A DNA stretch of 64,000 nucleotides, from assembly GCA_009667805.1 (NCBI GenBank), contig CM019068.1:3145218-3209217 (forward strand), given 5' to 3'. Below the pieces are notes generated by a model. The model ran no database searches, was not told the origin of the DNA, and saw nothing but the letters and a program-made list of their open reading frames with translations. Of this stretch, positions 47,101-57,844 are shown in pieces. The DNA is from Leptobrachium leishanense. Its lineage: Eukaryota; Chordata; Amphibia; Anura; Megophryidae. Numbering within the stretch: the first letter of the stretch is position 1; each line of letters opens with the position of its first letter. The position numbers were made by a program, and so were the translations under genes.

Positions 47101-48799
47101 CTTTGCGAAGTCCTTCCACATGTTCCTCAAAAGACTTGGCATAACATAACACGTCATCAAGGTACGGTATACAACATTCATCTCTGAGAGAATCTAGCAT
47201 TTCTTCCATACTGCGCTGGAACGCTGCAGGTGCATTGGACAGGCCGAAGGGAATTCTTATCCACTCATAAAGTCCCCAGGGAGTTATGAAAGCTGTCATG
47301 TGCCTAGAACCTTCGGCTATGAAGCCCTGATGGTAGGCTTTTCCTTGGTCGAGAATACTGAACCATGCATAACCCCCCAATGTGTCAAGCAAGTCTTGAA
47401 TTCTTGGCAGAGGGTGCCTATCTGGTACAGTCTTTTTATTGAGGAGGCGATAATCTATACACAGGCGAAGTGAGCCATCCTTCTTTCGGACGCAGACCAC
47501 TGGTGCAGAATAGGGGGACTTGGACTTCACAATCCACCCTTTTGCCAGGAGATCTTGTATATAATCTTTCACTTCTTGGAATAAAGGTTTAGGTACCGAT
47601 GAATATGACCGCTGCACTGGTATGTCGTCTTTGAGATTTATTGACATTTGTAGGCTCGGAATGCAACCCATGTCACTCTTATCTTGAGAAAATGCCACAG
47701 ACTCTTCATACAGCATTTTTCTTACCACCTGCTGCTGTTCCTCACTCAAGTGGCTTAGATCTACAGGTGGGTGCCACCGTTTCAAGGTTTCTTCAGTACC
47801 TGAGGTAGTCACACCCTCGACCGATACCTTAGACTTCAGTTCTTCTGATCGCTCTGCCTCCAGTACTTTTTCAATTGGCTGAATATAACCGAGGATTGTG
47901 TTACCAGGCAGTGTTATTTCACATGTGGAGTTGTTACCAATTGGAACAGAGACATAAGGCCTTTCCTGGTTCTGTACTTCTAGGAGCCCCCCTCCTATAT
48001 CCAGCTTTTCCAACTGCACATTGTTTTCCTCTGGTTCAAACAGTATGACTGGGTCGGGCTGATCCATGTTAGGTGGTATTTTACACTTTACCCACATCAC
48101 TTGACCTGCTGGAATGACAACGCCACCACTCTTTACCTTCAAACGTCCCCACTGTTCATTCAGCTCAGGGGTTTGGACACAGCTTACCAGAGTTTGAGCT
48201 TTCTCGTTTGACATAGAGATGGCTCCTGATAGTAGAGAGACTAAAGCCTGCACAAGGCGCTTGGGTTGTCTCTGAATTAATTCTTCCACTACGTTAAACC
48301 CAAGTAGTGGCCTTTCAATTGGCAGATGACTTATTAAAAAGGGAACGCTGATAGAGAGGTTAGGGTCATTGTTTCCTTCTAAATTAACAGTAATAACAGC
48401 CCAGCCATCGAATGGAATGACATCCCCAGTCACAGAATACACTTCCAGCTTCCCCATAGTTCCCATAAGTTCAGAAAGAGGTCTCAAGTCCACAGCTGGC
48501 AAATATTTATCTTTCCAAGCACGATCAATGATACTGACTTGAGCTCCAGTGTCAAGCAAAGCACTTACTGCTAGGCCATTGAGGTTGCACTGTGTCAAAG
48601 CCTTCCTTCCTATTAGATTGACAATGGCCTCATTCTTTTTCCTAGGGACAGAGAAAGTAGAAGTCTGATTAAGCCATTCCTTGTCCTTGGAAGTTTTGAA
48701 TGTCGTATAATGAAATGGTTTCGTTTTGCTTTTTGTAGGACCAGGTTCATCCTCTGATCTGTCATCATTTGTGCCATGGGACAGGGAGGACTTGGTCAC
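44180..48799 (-). CDS. pol: Pol polyprotein (PR-RT-RNase H-IN), young Ty3/gypsy
   Basis: A 1539-codon uninterrupted frame. Its first codon here is GTG, and there is no local ATG because entry is by -1 frameshift from gag. Domains by approximate residue: protease LLDTGAQVS (Asp 83); RT with SLRLCIDYR (443-451), [11 protein letters not shown] (480-490) and catalytic YLDD (546-549); RNase H with HTDAS (Asp 718) and YTDNN (Asp 788); integrase zinc arm (His 978, His 983, CPC 1014-1016), catalytic Asp 1045, Asp 1104 and Glu 1139; a GPY/F-type module (about 1240-1280); and an acidic tail with [11 protein letters not shown] has [11 protein letters not shown] where most Ty3 have DLxSGYHQ. All catalytic residues I can check are present. 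Confidence 0.96.
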   Translation of the reverse strand: MTKSSLSHGTNDDRSEDEPGPTKSKTKPFHYTTFKTSKDKEWLNQTSTFSVPRKKNEAIVNLIGRKALTQCNLNGLAVSALLDTGAQVSIIDRAWKDKYLPAVDLRPLSELMGTMGKLEVYSVTGDVIPFDGWAVITVNLEGNNDPNLSISVPFLISHLPIERPLLGFNVVEELIQRQPKRLVQALVSLLSGAISMSNEKAQTLVSCVQTPELNEQWGRLKVKSGGVVIPAGQVMWVKCKIPPNMDQPDPVILFEPEENNVQLEKLDIGGGLLEVQNQERPYVSVPIGNNSTCEITLPGNTILGYIQPIEKVLEAERSEELKSKVSVEGVTTSGTEETLKRWHPPVDLSHLSEEQQQVVRKMLYEESVAFSQDKSDMGCIPSLQMSINLKDDIPVQRSYSSVPKPLFQEVKDYIQDLLAKGWIVKSKSPYSAPVVCVRKKDGSLRLCIDYRLLNKKTVPDRHPLPRIQDLLDTLGGYAWFSILDQGKAYHQGFIAEGSRHMTAFITPWGLYEWIRIPFGLSNAPAAFQRSMEEMLDSLRDECCIPYLDDVLCYAKSFEEHVEGLRKVLQALQHHGVKLRPEKCELFRGEVRYVGRLVSAEGVRIDPKDLQAVMSLKSHTPHTVGEVRRLLGFLSYYRSFIQDFSGVAKPMYELLQAKPGVAPVESSRRKTKGPQMPSRTPVEWTSEHQKSLETLIDMLIKPPILAYPDFNLPFSLHTDASERGLGAILYQSQDGKLRVIAYGSRTLSQAERNYCLHSGKLEFLALKWAVCEKFRDYLFYAPHFTIYTDNNPLTYIMSTAKLNGVGHRWVGELSDYHFDVKYRPGKINIDADTLSRIPLDIEKYTTECTEQLSSEVVRAVWDGARAAKKKDVAWVAALSMSSMETDPTSQGSLLPRINKDELSKAQREDPVIAKVLKMKEEIKVPDESLKKTVTGAAKKLLYEWNKLIIEDGCLYRQTAQNKQLVLPTQYKQLSLEHLHDNMGHLGTERVLHLMRQRFYWPYMKKEVEEYITKKCPCIKQKKPTTHVRAPMGSITSSSPLELVCIDYLHLEPSRGGYEYILVVVDHFTRFAQAYPTKNKSGRTAAERLFNDYIPRFGYPGKLHHDQGREFENELFRNLRELAGVRHSRTSPYHPQSNPAERFNRTLLQMLRTLADKEKIRWKDHLPQIVHAYNCTRHESTGYSPFYLLFGRHPRLPVDLIFGLVEEDEGLTHKGFADHWAGKMAEAYQIANENSKQSSARGKAQYDLKVKGVILKPGDRVLVRNLRERGGPGKLRSYWEKIIYVVKEQVADNPVYVVSPENGNKSGTRTLHRNLLLLVNDLPVETPSHPLKHGNQKQSRQGNREKTREPTYHSDLTDSDEESSERYWLRIPESWTEHKRQHTYRQGSKLNHENSLVEMTSPSPERTVRERDQVQVPQEQRHSLIETQSPEELILNSTFPPEVSGDSDSECALPDEAESLTSESCIEPRRSVRGSKPRQVFTYETLGQPSLQPQTMLYSVAAYTFPHLPVLATPYYMPPLSYYPFHDSYNMVPCIPTGAAY

Positions 48800-48835
48800 T
48801 GGTTGCCCCGTTGCAGTGACCGCTTCCCGTTTCCC
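48794..48835 (-). promoter_or_regulatory. Programmed -1 frameshift signal (gag to pol)
   Basis: The heptamer G GGA AAC (48835-48829) is in the gag frame as X XXY YYZ. After a 7-nt spacer comes a perfect 8-bp stem GGTCACTG/CAGTGACC (48821-48814 with 48801-48794) with a 12-nt loop holding GGGG. The gag stop TGA (48798-48796) lies in the 3' arm. The -1 frame is open from the heptamer into pol. Confidence 0.85.
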
Positions 48836-49890
48836 TGCGGGTTACGTTTCCGGAGGCATCCCCTGGACAGGTGCCCCTCTTCCCCACACTGAAAACAGTG
48901 AGTACAGTTTTGCAGACCAGCTTCCACACACTTTAAACAACCATGACGTTTAGCCCCTTTCTGTAGAGGTGGTCGACTCATAGTATACTGAAAGGTAGGA
49001 TCAGGCTGTGTTGGATTTCTCATGGAGTCTACCATACTGCTAAGTGCTTCGACACGTGCTGTCAGTTGTTTAATTGGATCATCCACATTTTTCTGCTCAT
49101 GAATTTCTCTCACAGGTTCACTTTCTAGAAGGGTACAACTTGCAATGCTCTGCTTATTACGTGTTACAGGACCCAGCCTTCGGGCCCTCTCATTCTCATC
49201 GCTGGTGATTCTTGTTACATTTCTTAGTATTTCCTCATCTGCGACGTTGCGGTTGGAAAGCAGGGGTTTTAACTCCCTACGAATGTCTGTATATTTGTGC
49301 CCTAAACCCTGGTAGACCGTGTGAAGGTATACATCCTGAATAGTTTCTGTGCTGTATCTCACTTCAGTGTCAGCCTGTTTTGCAGCAAAGATGATTTTCT
49401 GTTTAAGACCCATTACTCGATACAAGAACTGTTGAGGCGTCTCATTCTCATTTTGTTTTGCACACATTAATTCCTGGAACAATTCTGTGCTATTTTTGTC
49501 TCCTAAATGCGACCGAAGAAACCCTTTGAGTTCCTCAACCGTTATGTCTTCTTTATTCATCAACATGTCCTTGAAACTGCCTGCTTTTATTATCCGTAGT
49601 GTCCCCCTGACTATGTCAGCATCACTGTAATTTTCTTTGATTCCATCTTCAATTTGTCTGCATACACTTGTGTATGTGATGTCAGATGTGTAATCACAAA
49701 TTTGTCCTCCTTGTATCTTAAATTCGCGACGCTGGAGGTAGGAGAGGTCCCTGAGGGAGACAACCTTCTCTGTCAGTAACTGCATGGACCGTTCAGGGTT
49801 GTTGCTAAACTGTGCATTATCACTGCTGCGTGTTTGTTGTGATAGTCTGGTCAAAGGTTGTTGCAACGTCGAATTTTGTGTAGATGCTAC
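48796..49890 (-). CDS. gag: Gag main frame (capsid and nucleocapsid), young Ty3/gypsy
   Basis: The frame is open from just after a TAG at 49893-49891 to the TGA at 48798-48796. The first ATG is at 49785, so the N-terminal part is normally supplied by the upstream frame. The middle is an alpha-helical, charged capsid-like region with the retroelement-type [20 protein letters not shown] segment (about residues 140-160). The C-terminus has a CCHC zinc knuckle [14 protein letters not shown] preceded by further cysteine pairs, for RNA packaging. It ends in a -1 frameshift signal that leads to pol. Confidence 0.88.
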   Translation of the reverse strand, partial: VASTQNSTLQQPLTRLSQQTRSSDNAQFSNNPERSMQLLTEKVVSLRDLSYLQRREFKIQGGQICDYTSDITYTSVCRQIEDGIKENYSDADIVRGTLRIIKAGSFKDMLMNKEDITVEELKGFLRSHLGDKNSTELFQELMCAKQNENETPQQFLYRVMGLKQKIIFAAKQADTEVRYSTETIQDVYLHTVYQGLGHKYTDIRRELKPLLSNRNVADEEILRNVTRITSDENERARRLGPVTRNKQSIASCTLLESEPVREIHEQKNVDDPIKQLTARVEALSSMVDSMRNPTQPDPTFQYTMSRPPLQKGAKRHGCLKCVEAGLQNCTHCFQCGEEGHLSRGCLRKRNPQGNGKRSLQRGNQ

Positions 49891-50240
49891 CTAGACCCTT
49901 TGTCAGCAACAGCTGTAGACGATGCGGTAGGAGCAGTGTCATCATTCTGTTGATGAACAGGTGTAGACGTAGTTTGAACATGCTCAACAGAGTCAACGAT
50001 GTCTCTCAAGTTCAACAGTTCAGCCATACCTCTATCCTCTGAGTCTAGTAAGTCTGCACTGTACATGAACGCATTAATGTATTCAAAGCAGCCTTCTTGG
50101 TCTCCAGCATCTAGTTCAGTAATGTTCCCGTCTGGTACCGTAACAATGCTCTGGGCGATCTGAAATAGTTCACCAGCGGACAAGGTGAGAAGTTTTTTTC
50201 TGATGTTCCACACCACGCTCTTCCGTACTTTATCCGCCAT
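49887..50240 (-). CDS. gag: Gag N-terminal frame, young Ty3/gypsy
   Basis: ATG at 50240-50238 has a good context (ATCATGG) and opens a 117-codon frame (MADKVRKSVVWNIRKKLLTL…) ending at a TAG at 49889-49887. The protein looks like a helical N-terminal Gag domain. It has an Asp/Glu-rich middle and a Ser/Thr-rich end. The next gag frame is offset by -1 with a 4-nt contact. I see no slippery heptamer at this junction, and a stop (49893-49891) blocks the second frame just upstream. A 1-nt indel in a once-single gag is therefore more likely than a programmed shift. Confidence 0.8.
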   Translation of the reverse strand: MADKVRKSVVWNIRKKLLTLSAGELFQIAQSIVTVPDGNITELDAGDQEGCFEYINAFMYSADLLDSEDRGMAELLNLRDIVDSVEHVQTTSTPVHQQNDDTAPTASSTAVADKGSR

Positions 50241-50365
50241 GATGACCCTTTTCACGATCCCTCACGTCACCGTCACCAGCCAGCCAGGACGCGCTTCTCA
50301 CAACCGACTTTTCTGGATCACAGCCGCTGTATCCATACTCTGTTGGTCCCGAGATCATAAGTTTA

Positions 50366-50380
50366 CCGGACGAGCCCCCA
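50366..50380 (-). promoter_or_regulatory. Primer-binding site (tRNA-Pro type)
   Basis: On the minus strand TGGGGGCTCGTCCGG lies 6 nt after the 5' LTR. It matches 15 of 18 bases of the well-known proline tRNA PBS. Confidence 0.85.
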
Positions 50381-50386
50381 AGAATC

Positions 50387-51313
50387 TGTTGCAGACCCCG
50401 TTCAGAGGGCCAGCAGACAGATGTAAATACCTGTAAAAACAGGAAAGAATCAGGAGACAGACAGATTGGCTGCTTGTTCCATAGTATCCTCGTGGTTATC
50501 TCTTTATTAAATGCATATTTTCCAAATGCTTTTAAAACAATAACATTTTCATTCTAAATGACCTATTAGCATGTCATCTTCATTTTCGCAAAACATCTAA
50601 CTTTCCCTGTGGAAAGTTGTGAATCCGTCTCACAGACTATACATCCTATTATATACAGTGTGCAGCGTGCTACAGCTATTCCTTTTCCTTCTGCACATAA
50701 GGGGATGTCATATCTGCCAAGACATAGAACAATTCCTTTCTAATAATAAATAATAATGCATCTAAGATTTCTGCATATTGAGTACATTTAAATGTACATA
50801 ACTGACTCTGCATCAGGAAATACTGCTTTTACCATTATTATTGTAGAGTACCTGGAGCCTCCACCCTCCTAGTGTTTACATTAAGGATATCTCTTATTGT
50901 CTCCCATCTGACTCTCTGCACAGTTAATACAGCTGTATATAACATGGATTCTTTATTTTAAGTGTTTGGGAGTTACTTCCTGCTTTAGGCTTACCTGTAA
51001 AAACAGGAAAGAACCAGGAGACAGACAGATTGGCTGCTTGTTCCATAGTATCCTCGTGGTTATGAGGGTAAGCAGGAACACATCACCAGTGCCACACCTA
51101 TAATCTTCCCCCAATCCTTCCTGAACATAAGACCCTGTGCGTCATAATAACAGTCCCCTGCTGCTGCTGCTGCAGAGAGCTGCATTCTCATAGTGACTTG
51201 TTATAGGCACCATATACCACATAGAAAACATAAACACATACCTTTCAATGTCACCACTATACATGACAATTACTTACTTTATACAATTGTGCACATACCT
51301 CGTATGTGTCACA
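50387..51313 (-). repeat. 5' LTR of young Ty3/gypsy element
   Basis: It differs from the other LTR by about five substitutions, one extra C (51111 region) and a 3-bp GCT expansion (about 51162-51173). The transcription start and polyadenylation signals were not mapped. Confidence 0.96.
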
Positions 51314-52404
51314 CAGGATTACATGGGTAATAGGGCAGAGGATGGGAAAGCACTGCAGGATTACATGGGTATAGGCAGAGATGGGGAAGCACTGCAGGAT
51401 TACATGGGTAATAGGGCAGAGGATGGGGGAGCACTGCAGGATTACATGGGTAATAGGGCAGAGGATGGGAAAGCACTGCAGGATTACATGGGTAATAGGC
51501 AGAGGATGGGAAGCACTGCAGGATTACATGGGTAATAGGGCAGAGGATGGGGAAAGCACTGCAGGATTACATGGGTAATAGGGCAGAGGATGGGAAAGCA
51601 CTGCAGGATTACATGGTAGTAGGGCAGAGGATGGGGAAGCACTGCAGGATTACATGGGTAATAGGGCAGAGGATGGAAAGCACTGCAGGATTACATGGGT
51701 AATAGGGCAGAGGATGGGGAAGCACTGCAGGATTACATGGGTAATAGGGCAGAGGATGGGGAAGCCTGCAGGATTACATGGGTAATAGGGCAGAGGATGG
51801 GGAAGCACTGCAGGAATACATGGGTAATAGGGCAGAGGATGGGAAAGCACTGCAGGATTACATGGGTAATAGGGCAGAGGATGGGAAGCACTGCAGGATT
51901 ACATGGGTAATAGGGCAGAGGATGGGAAAGCACTGCAGGATTACATGGGTAATAGGGCAGAGGATGGGGAAGCACTGCAGGATTATGGGTAATAGGGCAG
52001 AGGATGGGAAAGCACTGCAGGATTACATGGGTAATAGGGCAGAGGATGGGAAAGCACTGCAGGATTACATGGGTAATAGGGCAGAGGATGGGGAAGCACT
52101 GCAGGATTACATGGGTAATAGGGCAGAGGATGGGAAAGCACTGCAGGATTACATGGGTAATAGGGCAGAGGATGGGGAAGCACTGCAGGATTACATGGGT
52201 AATAGGGCAGAGGATGGGAAAGCACTGCAGAATACATGGGTTAATAGGCAGAGGATGGGGAAGCACTGCAGGATTACATGGTAATAGGGAGGGATGGGGA
52301 AGCACTGCAGGATTACACGGGTAATAGGGCAGAGGATGGGAAAGCACTGCAGGATTACATGGGTAATAGGGCAGAGGATGGGGGAAGCACTGCAGGATTA
52401 CATG
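51314..52404 (+). repeat. 43-bp satellite array, part 2
   Basis: About 25 monomers of the same satellite as 39823-43163, in the same orientation. The last monomer breaks off at ATTACATG before unique sequence. Confidence 0.98.
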
Positions 52405-52955
52405 TTGTATATATTAATAAAGCTGTGGCCCTTTCCAGTTCAGAACGTGTTGGGTCTTTCTTTATATTTAAGGGTATGGGTCAAGGAGGTCCCAGGTTTA
52501 ATCAGTCATGACTTGGTGAAGTTTAAAAAGACTTTTCTGTGAGCAGGAGTCAGGAGATAAGGAGCCAGGTGTTTTTTTCTTATCAGGAACACAGATGCTG
52601 CACCATTAGGATATTTCAAAAGGTCTGCAGTCACACAGCCGCATATTGTGAGCTGATGGGGGGGGGGTGGCGCTCTGACACCTCATCACCGTGGGGGTGC
52701 AGTCATTAACTGACCACGGAGCTCAGCCGGAGCGGCATTGCTCACACAGACAGAGGGCAGAGATCCAAATCCCCGGCCAGTTTAGAAGGGATTCAGATTT
52801 TTGGCCCTCGGCAGCGCACAAGCTCTTAGGGTGACGCCTGTGCTGCCTGTTATCAGTTCAGCCGCTGCCTGGAATCAAATCAAATCAAAATAAGCTTTAT
52901 TGGCAGGACCAAATCCAGGAATCCACATCACCGCACCAATTACCCTCCTCCCACA
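52405..52955. other. Non-satellite flank without a gene
   Basis: Begins TTGTATATATTAATAAAGC. A retroposon-like tail on the minus strand (GCCAATAAAGCTTATTTTGA with TTGAT repeats) is seen at 52868-52906. Nothing else could be assigned. Confidence 0.5.
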
Positions 52956-53046
52956 CAGGGGCGTCGTAACGTGGGGGTGGGGGTGCGGCCCGCACCAGGT
53001 GACACCCGCCTTTAGGGTGACACCGTCACCCTAAGGGCAGGTGTCT

Positions 53047-53223
53047 CACCCTGCGCCACGTGTTCGCTCCCTGCAAGCATCCGAAGCATGCAGCTTCGGC
53101 GCTCGCCTGGGGAAACACGTCATCAGCCGATCGCGGCTGGTCACGTGGCTCCCCCAGGCGAGCGCCCAAGCTGCACGCCGCCGGACGCTCAGAGGGAGCG
53201 AACACGCGGCGCTGGAGGTGAGC
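53047..53223. repeat. CpG-rich palindrome P5 with outward donor-like ends
   Basis: The left arm (about 53050-53118) and right arm (about 53152-53216) are imperfect inverted copies sharing GCGCTCGCCTGGGG and GTGTTCGCTCCC. Outward on the left (minus strand) is GCAGGGTGAGAC, and outward on the right is CTGGAGGTGAGCTGG. Both contain GTGAG donor cores. Confidence 0.88.
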
Positions 53224-54320
53224 TGGGACCATTATCCATGAGCTGCTAGGGCCTGGGGCATATCCATGAGCTGTTGGGGCATATCCATGAGCTGTTGGGG
53301 CATATCCATGAGCTGCTGGGGCAAATGCATGATCTGCTGGGGCATATCCATGAGCTGCTGGGGCAAATGCATGATCTGCTGGGGCATATCCATGAGCTGG
53401 GGCAGAGTATATCCATGAGCTGGGGCATATCCATGAGCTGGGGCAGAGTATATCCATGAGCTGGGGCAGTATCCATGAGCTGGGGCATATCCATGAGCTG
53501 GGGGCATTATCCATGAGCTGGGGCACTATCCATGAGCTGGGGCAGTATCCATGTGCTGGGGCATATCCATGAGCTGGGGCAGTATCCATGTGCTGGGGCA
53601 TATCCACGAGCTGGGGGCATTATCCACGAGCTGGGGGCATTATCCACGAGCTGGGGGCATTATCCACGAGCTGGGGGCAGTATCCACGAACTGGGGCAGT
53701 ATCCACGAACTGGGGCAGTATCCACGAACTGGGGCAGTATCCACAAGCTGGGGCAGTATCCATGAGCTGCTGGGGCCATTATCTATGAGCTGCTGGGGCC
53801 ATTATCCATGAGCTGCTGGGGCCATTATCCATGAGCTGCTGGGGCAGTATCCATGAGCTGAGGCATTATCCATGAGCTTGGGGCATTATCCATGAGCTGG
53901 GGCATTATCCATGAGCTGGGGCAATATCAGTGAGAGGAGCTGGGGGCATAGCCATGAGAGCAGCTGGGGCAGTATATCCATGAGAGGAGCTGGGGCAATA
54001 TCCATGAGAGGAGCTGGGGCATATCCATGTGAGCTGCTGGGGCATATCCATGTGAGCTGGGGCAGTATCCATGTGTGCTGGGGGCAGTATCCATGTGTGC
54101 TGGGGGCATATCCATGAGAGCTGGGGCAATATCCATGTGTGAGCTGGTCTGGGGCAATATATCCATGTGTGAGCTGGTCTGGGGCAATATATCCATGGGT
54201 GAGCTGCTGGGGGCAATATATAATTGTGAACTGGGGCAATATATCCATATGTGAGCTGGGGGCAATATATATCCATGGGTGAGCTGCTGGGGGCAATATA
54301 TCCAGAGCTGCTGGGGGCAA
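53221..54320 (-). repeat. Minisatellite with the same core as hAT-1, inverted
   Basis: On the minus strand the units read CCCCAGCTCATGGATATG with variants (CACATGGATAT, CTCATGGATACTG, CGTGGATAAT). There are about fifty units of 17-30 bp. The core is identical to that of 7055-7475. Confidence 0.95.
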
Positions 54321-54588
54321 TATATATCCATGTGTGCTTTCACTGCCTTCAAACAGGCATCGTACTTGCTGGCAGTTGGCAAAAATTTGTGTGAGTATAT
54401 GAGAGAGCTCCACAGCAATAAACCTCACAGTAATGTGCGCTGTGTGTATGAGCATTTAGTGTTATATGGGAGTACTGATTTAGGAGTAAGAGTAGTTAAA
54501 AAAAATTCGTTAAACTCGGGGGGGGGGGGTGACACCATAAGTTACCGCACCGGGTGACACCAACCCTAGTGACGCCACTGCTCCCACA

Positions 54589-55189
54589 GACAAAACAAAC
54601 ATACTTGCCTGCCAGTCCGAGAGAGCCAAGGGATGAGCTGATCTGGTCCCTCGCGAGCACTGCACCTCGTCCAGCTGCTTCCCGCGTGACTGTGGTGCCG
54701 GCACGCTATGTCACGTTAGTCACATTGGTCGAGTAGGAGGAGCTGGAGCCAGTGCGTGCTCAGCACAGGCTATGCCCCCCACGACTGACGAGGACAGTCA
54801 CATGACTGTCCTGCGTCAATCAAACCATGAGGAGCTCTGCCTCCCATGGTGGGCGTTTTTTCATACGCTCTCCGTGCCTGGAGGCACTGGAGAGCGTGCC
54901 ACCAGCTTGGGCTTCTCAATTAGCGTAGCGTAGAACTGTGCAAATTGCGAAGGCTAGGCTGGCTCAGTGCTGCCCCTGCTGTCTGTGTAGTGAATCACAC
55001 ACACACAGCAGCCGGCAAACTGAAGTGAAAGCGCAGGAGAAAAAAGCAGAAGAGAGAGAATAGCAAGCACAGCGAGAGAGTGTGGAGCAGGTGAGTATGA
55101 GAACTTTTTTCAATAAATAACCATTTTATTTACAGTTTAAATACACACACATCACACACACACACGTCATTACAGCACAATGAATACAT
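54589..55189. other. Sequence without a supportable gene
   Basis: GC-moderate, with a CACACA run near 55145-55165 and an (AGAGAG) patch near 55050. No gene was found. Confidence 0.5.
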
Positions 55190-55403
55190 TAACATGTAAC
55201 ATAATGACTTTATTTCCTCCATATTTATTTTTCTGTTAATCTGTATATTTGGTCTTGTGTTAATATCTTGCATTTTACTATTTTGTATTTCTGTAACACT
55301 TCAATGTTCTTGAACCCAGGACATACTTGAAAACGAGAGAAATCTCAATGTATCCTTCCTGGGAAAATCCTTTATAAATAAAAATAAATAAATAAATAAA
55401 TAA
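55190..55403 (+). mobile_element. L2/CR1-type LINE 3' tail
   Basis: Matches the 3' UTR of the LINEs at 10901-11668 and 29254-32774 in the opposite orientation, ending with ATCCTTTATAAATAAA and (AAAT)n. Only the last ~210 bp remain. Confidence 0.92.
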
Positions 55404-55850
55404 TTTACTGGAATAGCCTCCCCTGCCACCCCTGACTGCACATCCCTGGTACGCACATAGCGCGCTCGTCTGACGCCAGCCTAAGGGTCCGGGACAGTCT
55501 TTATGTCCTCATATCACTCGGTGTAGCCCTTTCATATCGGAAAGTACCCACCCTTTATAAAAATGCGGTGACTTGCTGGAGGACGGCCAGGAAAGTTTAG
55601 GTCTAAATGGGGAGCTGGAGATACGATCAATCATCAGCCTGGATTCAGAGCAAGGACCTCCGCTCCTGGTGACCAGTTGCCGCCAGATGGTATTTAATGT
55701 TGGTAAGAGCCACTAATGACACGCGCTGCCGCTGTCAATCAAGCCTGGGGTCCATAGGTTCAGTGACATTGCTAAGGGGAAGGCAGCAGACCCCACAATC
55801 CTTGTAGTAAAAGGGGATGACTCACCCCCCCAGAATCCTTATTCCCCTGG
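55404..55850. other. Sequence without a supportable gene
   Basis: No coding frame or repeat was recognised. Confidence 0.45.
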
Positions 55851-55851
55851 T

Positions 55852-56725
55852 CCCCCCTAAATCTAACCCTAAATCTAACCCTAACCCTAAATGTAATCCT
55901 AAATCTAACATAACCCTAAATCTAATGTAACCCTAAACCTAAATCTAACCTTAACCCTAACCCTGAATGTAACCCTAAATCGAACCCTAACCCTGAATGT
56001 AACCCTAAATCGTACCCTAACCCTGAATGTAACCTTTACCCTAAATCTAACCCTAAATCTAACCGTAACTCTAAATTTAATCTTAACCCTAACCCTGAAT
56101 GTAACCCTAACCCTAAATCTAACCTTAACCCTAAGCCTGAATATAACCTTAACCCTAAATCTATCCTTAACTATAAATCTAACCCTAAATCTAACCCTAA
56201 CATTAAATCTAACCCTAACCCTGAATGTAACCCTAACCCTAAATCTAACCTTAACCCTAACCCTGAATGTAACCTTAACCCTAAATCTAACCTTAACCCT
56301 GAATGTTACCTTAACCCTAACATTAAATCTAACCATAACCCTAAATCTAACTTTAACCCTAACCCTGAATGTAACCCTAACTCTGAATGTAACCTTAACC
56401 CTAAATCTAACCTTAACCCTAACATTAAATCTAACATAACCCTAAATGTAACCGTAACCCTAACCATAACCCTAAATCTAACTTTAACCCTAACCCTGAA
56501 TGTAACCCTAACTCTGAATGTAACCCTAACCCTAAATCTAACCTTAACCCTAACCCTGAATGTAACCTTAACCCTAACCTTGAATGTAACCTTAACCCTA
56601 AATCTAACCTTAACCCTAACCCTGAATGTAACCTTAACCCTAACCTTGAATGTAACCTTAACATTAAATCTAACATAACCCTAAATGTAACCGTAACCCT
56701 AACCATAACCCTAAATGACACAGAT
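55852..56725 (+). repeat. Degenerate telomere-like (CCCTAA)n array
   Basis: CCCTAA-type units alternate with AATCTAA, GAATGTAA and CTTAA variants over 870 bp. Segments such as CCCTAACCCTGAATGTAACC recur as a higher-order unit, and the 56420-56470 and 56660-56720 segments (ACATTAAATCTAACATAACC…) are near-identical. The orientation is opposite to the array at 39473-39722. Confidence 0.9.
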
Positions 56726-56839
56726 GTGAAGGGCGACAGTGACAGCGACATGCAGGGTGACAGTGACAGTGACGTGCAGGGCGAGAGTGACACAGTTGTG
56801 CAGGGCGACACTGAGGGTTGTGATGAAAACAAGGGTTGA
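56726..56839 (+). other. Short GACAGTGACAG repeat with an open acidic frame
   Basis: One plus-strand frame gives GDSDSDMQGDSDSDVQGES and continues to a stop at about 56839. The repeats are GACAGTGACAGTGACGTGCA-like. There is no start codon or splice signal that I can support, so coding status is unknown. Confidence 0.35.
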
Positions 56840-57277
56840 ATTCTATTTCTCTATGTACAGATTGTAATATTGGATATTGCCACTAGATGGTGCTAAGTGA
56901 AAGGCGTCCTTATATAGACCATCTTTGTATGGATCCCTCAGCTGAGTCATCCATCCATCCATCTCCACCCCACTCAAAACCAGCCCTCTTTTTCTTGTTC
57001 CCCAACAGGTAGACTATCCCCTCCATCCCCTCTATTTTCAGGAAACTGATAGATTTTTTTTATTCCATGATGACATTATCACATGACATCATTACACAGT
57101 TTTAAATTCCATTAATCTAGTTTACCCGCCCAGTTGTGACGTTGTGTCCCCTGACCAGGCATGTACTGGCCATAGGGACTACAGGGAGATTTCCGGGTGG
57201 GCCGATGGCTCAGTGGGCCGGTGTGAATGCTGGTTTACCGTGCGGCTCGCACTGCCCTTAATAGGCGAGTTGAGAAC
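56840..57277. other. Sequence without a supportable gene
   Basis: Contains a (CATC)n patch near 56950. Otherwise unassigned. Confidence 0.45.
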
Positions 57278-57285
57278 TTCCTCAC
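57278..57285. repeat. 8-bp target duplication, left, of the autonomous hAT
   Basis: TTCCTCAC, repeated exactly at 61880-61887. Confidence 0.95.
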
Positions 57286-57844
57286 TAGAGATGAGCCAAA
57301 CACCCCCGTGTTGGGTTCGCATTCGAACAATTTCAAAAGTTCGAGTTCGAACATGAACACGAACCAAACTCAATGCAAGTCAATGTGACTTGAAAGTTCT
57401 AATTTTAGAGTGCCCTCCAAGAGGGCATATATGCAAGATATTTGCCATATAAGGTGTATGGGGGTCCTGGTAGTGCCCTGGGGGACAGGAAACAAGGACA
57501 AAAAGTTTTAAAAAAAACGTTTTTAAAGGAACAGTGAGATTTCCATGAAATAAGGGTTAAAAATAAAAACGAAAAATTCCTTTAAATATCGTGCCTAGGA
57601 GCTCCCCATAACCTGCCCGTGAAGTGGCGGATTTTTCGGATGTATAGAAACATTTAAAAACGACATTTCAAATTACGGTAAACGGTTTTCCTTTAATCTA
57701 TTCATAAACAACTGCTTGGGGAGGCAGTCTGTATGAAAAGAGGAGACATTTTAGGACACGCAGAACAAGTTTAGTGATTTTCTGTCTAAATTATGGTGAA
57801 ACTTATGCAGGCTTTGGATGAAAGTAACAATAGGTGCTTTAAAA

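Larger units (their letters stand above)
43164..51313 (-). mobile_element. Young full-length Ty3/gypsy retrotransposon
   Basis: Two LTRs of 923 and 927 bp differ by about 5 substitutions and two small indels when read by eye (about 0.5%). A PBS, gag, pol, PPT and 4-bp duplication are all present, and pol is intact over 1539 codons. The element interrupts a homogeneous satellite, so its boundaries are exact. The only visible lesion is a frame change between the first 117 codons of gag and the rest. It is the most recent insertion in the window. Confidence 0.97.
52956..54580. mobile_element. Non-autonomous hAT element with minisatellite (hAT-2)
   Basis: The left end is CAGGGGCGTCGTAACG and the right end, read inward, is CAGTGGCGTCACTAGGG. 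CTCCCACA flanks both ends exactly (52948-52955, 54581-54588), an 8-bp hAT-type duplication. Subterminal phrases with GGTGACACC recur near both ends. The interior has palindrome P5 (53047-53220) and a minisatellite (53221-54320). No transposase. The TIRs differ from hAT-1. Confidence 0.93.

Noticed and set aside
39832..52404. Many open frames on both strands across the 43-bp satellite
   Set aside because: Monomer length is not a multiple of three and the repeat lacks stops in several frames, so long frames arise automatically. No coding signal.
55905..56832. Minus-strand frames of Val/Arg/Phe repeats
   Set aside because: Simple translation of the degenerate TTAGGG-like repeat.
57144..57356. 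70-codon plus-strand frame near the left end of hAT-3
   Set aside because: It spans the hAT insertion junction at 57286, so it is not a conserved coding unit.
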